Shown: in pieces, positions 62,901 through 64,000 of the stretch
Position numbering within the stretch: the stretch's first letter is position 1
Layout: each line of letters starts with the position of its first letter
Source of the DNA: Quercus robur
Lineage: Eukaryota > Streptophyta > Magnoliopsida > Fagales > Fagaceae
Length of the DNA stretch: 64,000 bases
Reading direction: 5' to 3'
Assembly: GCF_932294415.1 (NCBI RefSeq)
Contig: NC_065538.1
Coordinates: 13,336,330-13,400,329, forward strand
Position numbers and translations under genes: made by a program
Notes under the pieces: model-generated
Told to the model about the DNA's origin: nothing
Database searches by the model: none
Seen by the model: only the letters and a program-made list of their open reading frames with translations

Positions 62901-63065
62901 TGATTCATCCAAGACACGTTGCACATTCAGCTTTCGCCAGGCACACCCAGATTCAACAAGCAAACCATTTCCATCTTCACCACTTTGGCGTTCCTCATAT
63001 ATGTCACAGAGGTCTCCGTCCCGTGACCATGTAAATCTAAACTGCTTCCCGCCCACATCAATAAC
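50908..63065 (-). CDS. ELL-like RNA polymerase II elongation factor, N-terminus beyond window
   Basis: Eleven exons are visible: 62842-63065, 60226-60293, 59842-59913, 59284-59636, 59096-59164, 58925-59013, 55816-58017, 55613-55690, 55355-55469, 51095-51145, 50908-50961. They give 1124 aa in one frame with stop TGA at 50910. The first visible exon starts after an acceptor ([19 protein letters not shown]), so at least one upstream exon lies past 64000. Next come a basic nuclear-type patch ([15 protein letters not shown]) and a conserved core ([19 protein letters not shown]). A single 2.2-kb exon encodes a low-complexity region with Ser/Asp/Glu runs and a short SRSRSRSRS tract (about 57640-57800). 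The last four exons form the occludin/ELL coiled-coil domain ([57 protein letters not shown]). Metazoan ELL suppresses Pol II pausing in elongation complexes; the plant role is inferred from the shared domain. The seventh visible exon resembles dentin-sialophosphoprotein only by composition. Confidence 0.9.
52320..52660 (+). mobile_element. Old LINE remnant, ELL-like intron
   Basis: Fragments such as ATMWRERNN-type coding (tgggcaatatggagggagag) and gtttggggtacagcgggtga align with the zf-RVT end of the LINEs elsewhere. Heavy decay leaves no frame longer than about 20 codons. Weak call. Confidence 0.35.
52990..53110 (-). mobile_element. tRNA-derived SINE, ELL-like intron
   Basis: The minus strand reads CTAGCTCTAGTGGTACC (box A) and GTCATGGGTCCAAGACC (box B), then CCATTGGATACATGTAACTT. 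It is the same family as 62505-62680. Confidence 0.65.
53398..54803 (+). mobile_element. Young 5'-truncated LINE, 15-bp TSD, ELL-like intron
   Basis: A perfect duplication aagtactaagacgta lies at 53383-53397 and 54804-54818. The insert begins in ORF2 ([20 protein letters not shown]) and runs through [69 protein letters not shown] and the zinc-knuckle [20 protein letters not shown]. It ends ATTACTTATC plus poly-A. Only about three frame breaks interrupt 1.1 kb of coding, making it the least decayed LINE here. It lies antisense to the host gene. Confidence 0.93.
60554..60584 (+). mobile_element. Short LINE-tail insertion, ELL-like intron
   Basis: The bases tttacttatccc plus a run of A lie between ccaagcacttact (60541-60553) and gcaagcatttact (60590-60602), 11 of 13 matching. 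Six bases (gatgcg) lie between the tail and the right copy's core and may extend the duplication. Confidence 0.55.
61008..61588 (+). mobile_element. 5'-truncated LINE, 12-bp TSD, ELL-like intron
   Basis: Perfect copies of tttattttctat lie at 60996-61007 and 61589-61600. The insert encodes the end of ORF2: [40 protein letters not shown]. It ends TTCTTACCTATC plus A's. It is 581 bp, antisense to the host gene. Confidence 0.88.
62505..62680 (-). mobile_element. tRNA-derived SINE, ELL-like intron
   Basis: The minus strand reads ATCTCAACTAGCACCTTC (box A), GTCGTGGGTTCAAGACCC (box B), a 3' region ending GCGTAACTTACC, then AAT and poly-A (T-run at 62508-62516). This is the most complete copy of this SINE family in the window. 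Confidence 0.75.
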
Positions 63066-64000
63066 CTAATCCACGGATAGACAATTCAAAACTAATATTG
63101 TTAAATACCAAACCCATCTTAAAAGAGTAGCTACAAGCAGAGCATCAAAGGGAGTTACAATGCAACAGTGAATGCCAAAATCTATTTTTTAAGGAAGAAG
63201 TCGGAAATAGAAAACATACAAACTATCAGCACAAAAATATGGTTAAAAATACAAATAATTAAGTAAAAAAATAGTGCACCATTCAACTTCTAATATGAAT
63301 GCACATTGAACCTATTATTGCCATTCAACTTCTACCTCAAACAAAGGAAAATATTACGAGTTCCGATAATCTCTTCAATATAAAAACACTTGGATTAGAT
63401 TAAAATTTTTGTTATTTAGGAAATACCAACAAGTCGAATACAATTAAATGCATTTAATTAATCATAGAACTTGACTAACACCTGATTGAAAATTTACCAA
63501 GAAATCCACAAACTAAATTATCCATTAAATAAATAAAAGCTAAACCCAGTTGATATTCTGAATGAAACTAAGATTGACACTAGGAATTTTCACATTCCAA
63601 AGGAAATTTAAGTAATCAAATTAAAAGCCCAATAGAAAATTAACAGAGAAAAACACAAGCCAGGTATAACTATAGCCAAATTTGGCAATTGAACTCAACA
63701 AAAGAAGTAGAACCCAGTTGAAATTTCATCAAGAAACTTACATTCCCAGCAGAATTTACATTTGATCACAAATTGAAGAATTTTACTAGTACCCAATTGA
63801 AAATTTACCAAGAAATCCACAAACTAAATTATCCAATAAATAAATAAACAAAAGCTAAACGCAGTTGATATTCCCAATGAAACTAAGATTGCCACTAGGA
63901 AATTTCACATTCCAAAGGAAATTAAAGCAATCTAATTACAAGCCCAATAGAAAACTATAATAGAAAAACACAAGCCAGTTATAACTATAACCAAATTTGG
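63066..64000. repeat. First visible intron of the ELL-like gene with a 311-bp tandem repeat
   Basis: The block starting near 63481 (ttgaaaatttaccaagaaat) recurs at 63792 with about 93% identity over roughly 205 bp and runs off the right edge. Weaker similarity between 63430-63480 and 63745-63791 shows that the unit continues. No exon is seen between 63066 and 64000, so the gene's first exon lies further right. Confidence 0.8.

Overview
The window is plant nuclear DNA, almost certainly from a woody eudicot. The genes have many introns with GT..AG boundaries, the background is AT-rich, and introns and spacers are full of plant L1-type LINEs, tRNA-derived SINEs, MITEs and a solo LTR. An oak/beech-type tree is my guess only; nothing here fixes the species. 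No organelle, bacterial or viral block is seen.

Four protein genes can be assembled from exons whose reading phases agree across every junction. (1) 7428-19052, + strand: an 11-exon RWDD1/DFRP2-type RWD-domain protein of 249 aa. (2) 24989-29421, + strand: an F-box/LRR/FBD gene in 3 exons with a one-base frameshift just after the F-box. (3) 32663-44970, - strand: a 15-exon, 634-aa protein with an N-terminal zinc-finger-like region fused to a hexameric-type glutamate dehydrogenase fold. The lysine and aspartate positions needed for catalysis in classical GDHs are Ala and Glu here. (4) 50908-63065, - strand: an ELL-like transcription elongation factor, complete at its C-terminus (occludin/ELL domain), with its first exon(s) beyond the right edge.

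Layout: 1-7.4 kb is a repeat-rich spacer (tandem repeat, solo LTR, SINE, RNase H fragment). 7.4-19.1 kb is the RWD gene, whose introns hold at least ten retroelement insertions. 19.1-25.0 kb is spacer with two fold-back MITEs and a decayed RNase H-type LINE. 25.0-29.4 kb is the F-box gene. 29.7-31.7 kb is a second copy of about 2 kb of RWD-gene intron 7. 32.7-45.0 kb is the GDH-like gene. 45.0-50.9 kb is spacer with palindromes and tandem repeats. 50.9-64.0 kb is the ELL-like gene. The four genes have no evident common pathway; RWD/DRG (translation), F-box (ubiquitin ligase), GDH-like (unknown) and ELL (Pol II elongation) are ordinary plant neighbours.

The most striking pattern is a swarm of very short 5'-truncated LINE insertions. 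Several are little more than the last 20-75 bases of the element (ending ATTACTTAT[C/A] plus poly-A) or the poly-A alone, yet they carry target-site duplications of 7-18 bp. They nest inside a MITE and inside another LINE. The duplicated intron segment at 29.7-31.7 kb supplies natural empty sites that date several insertions.
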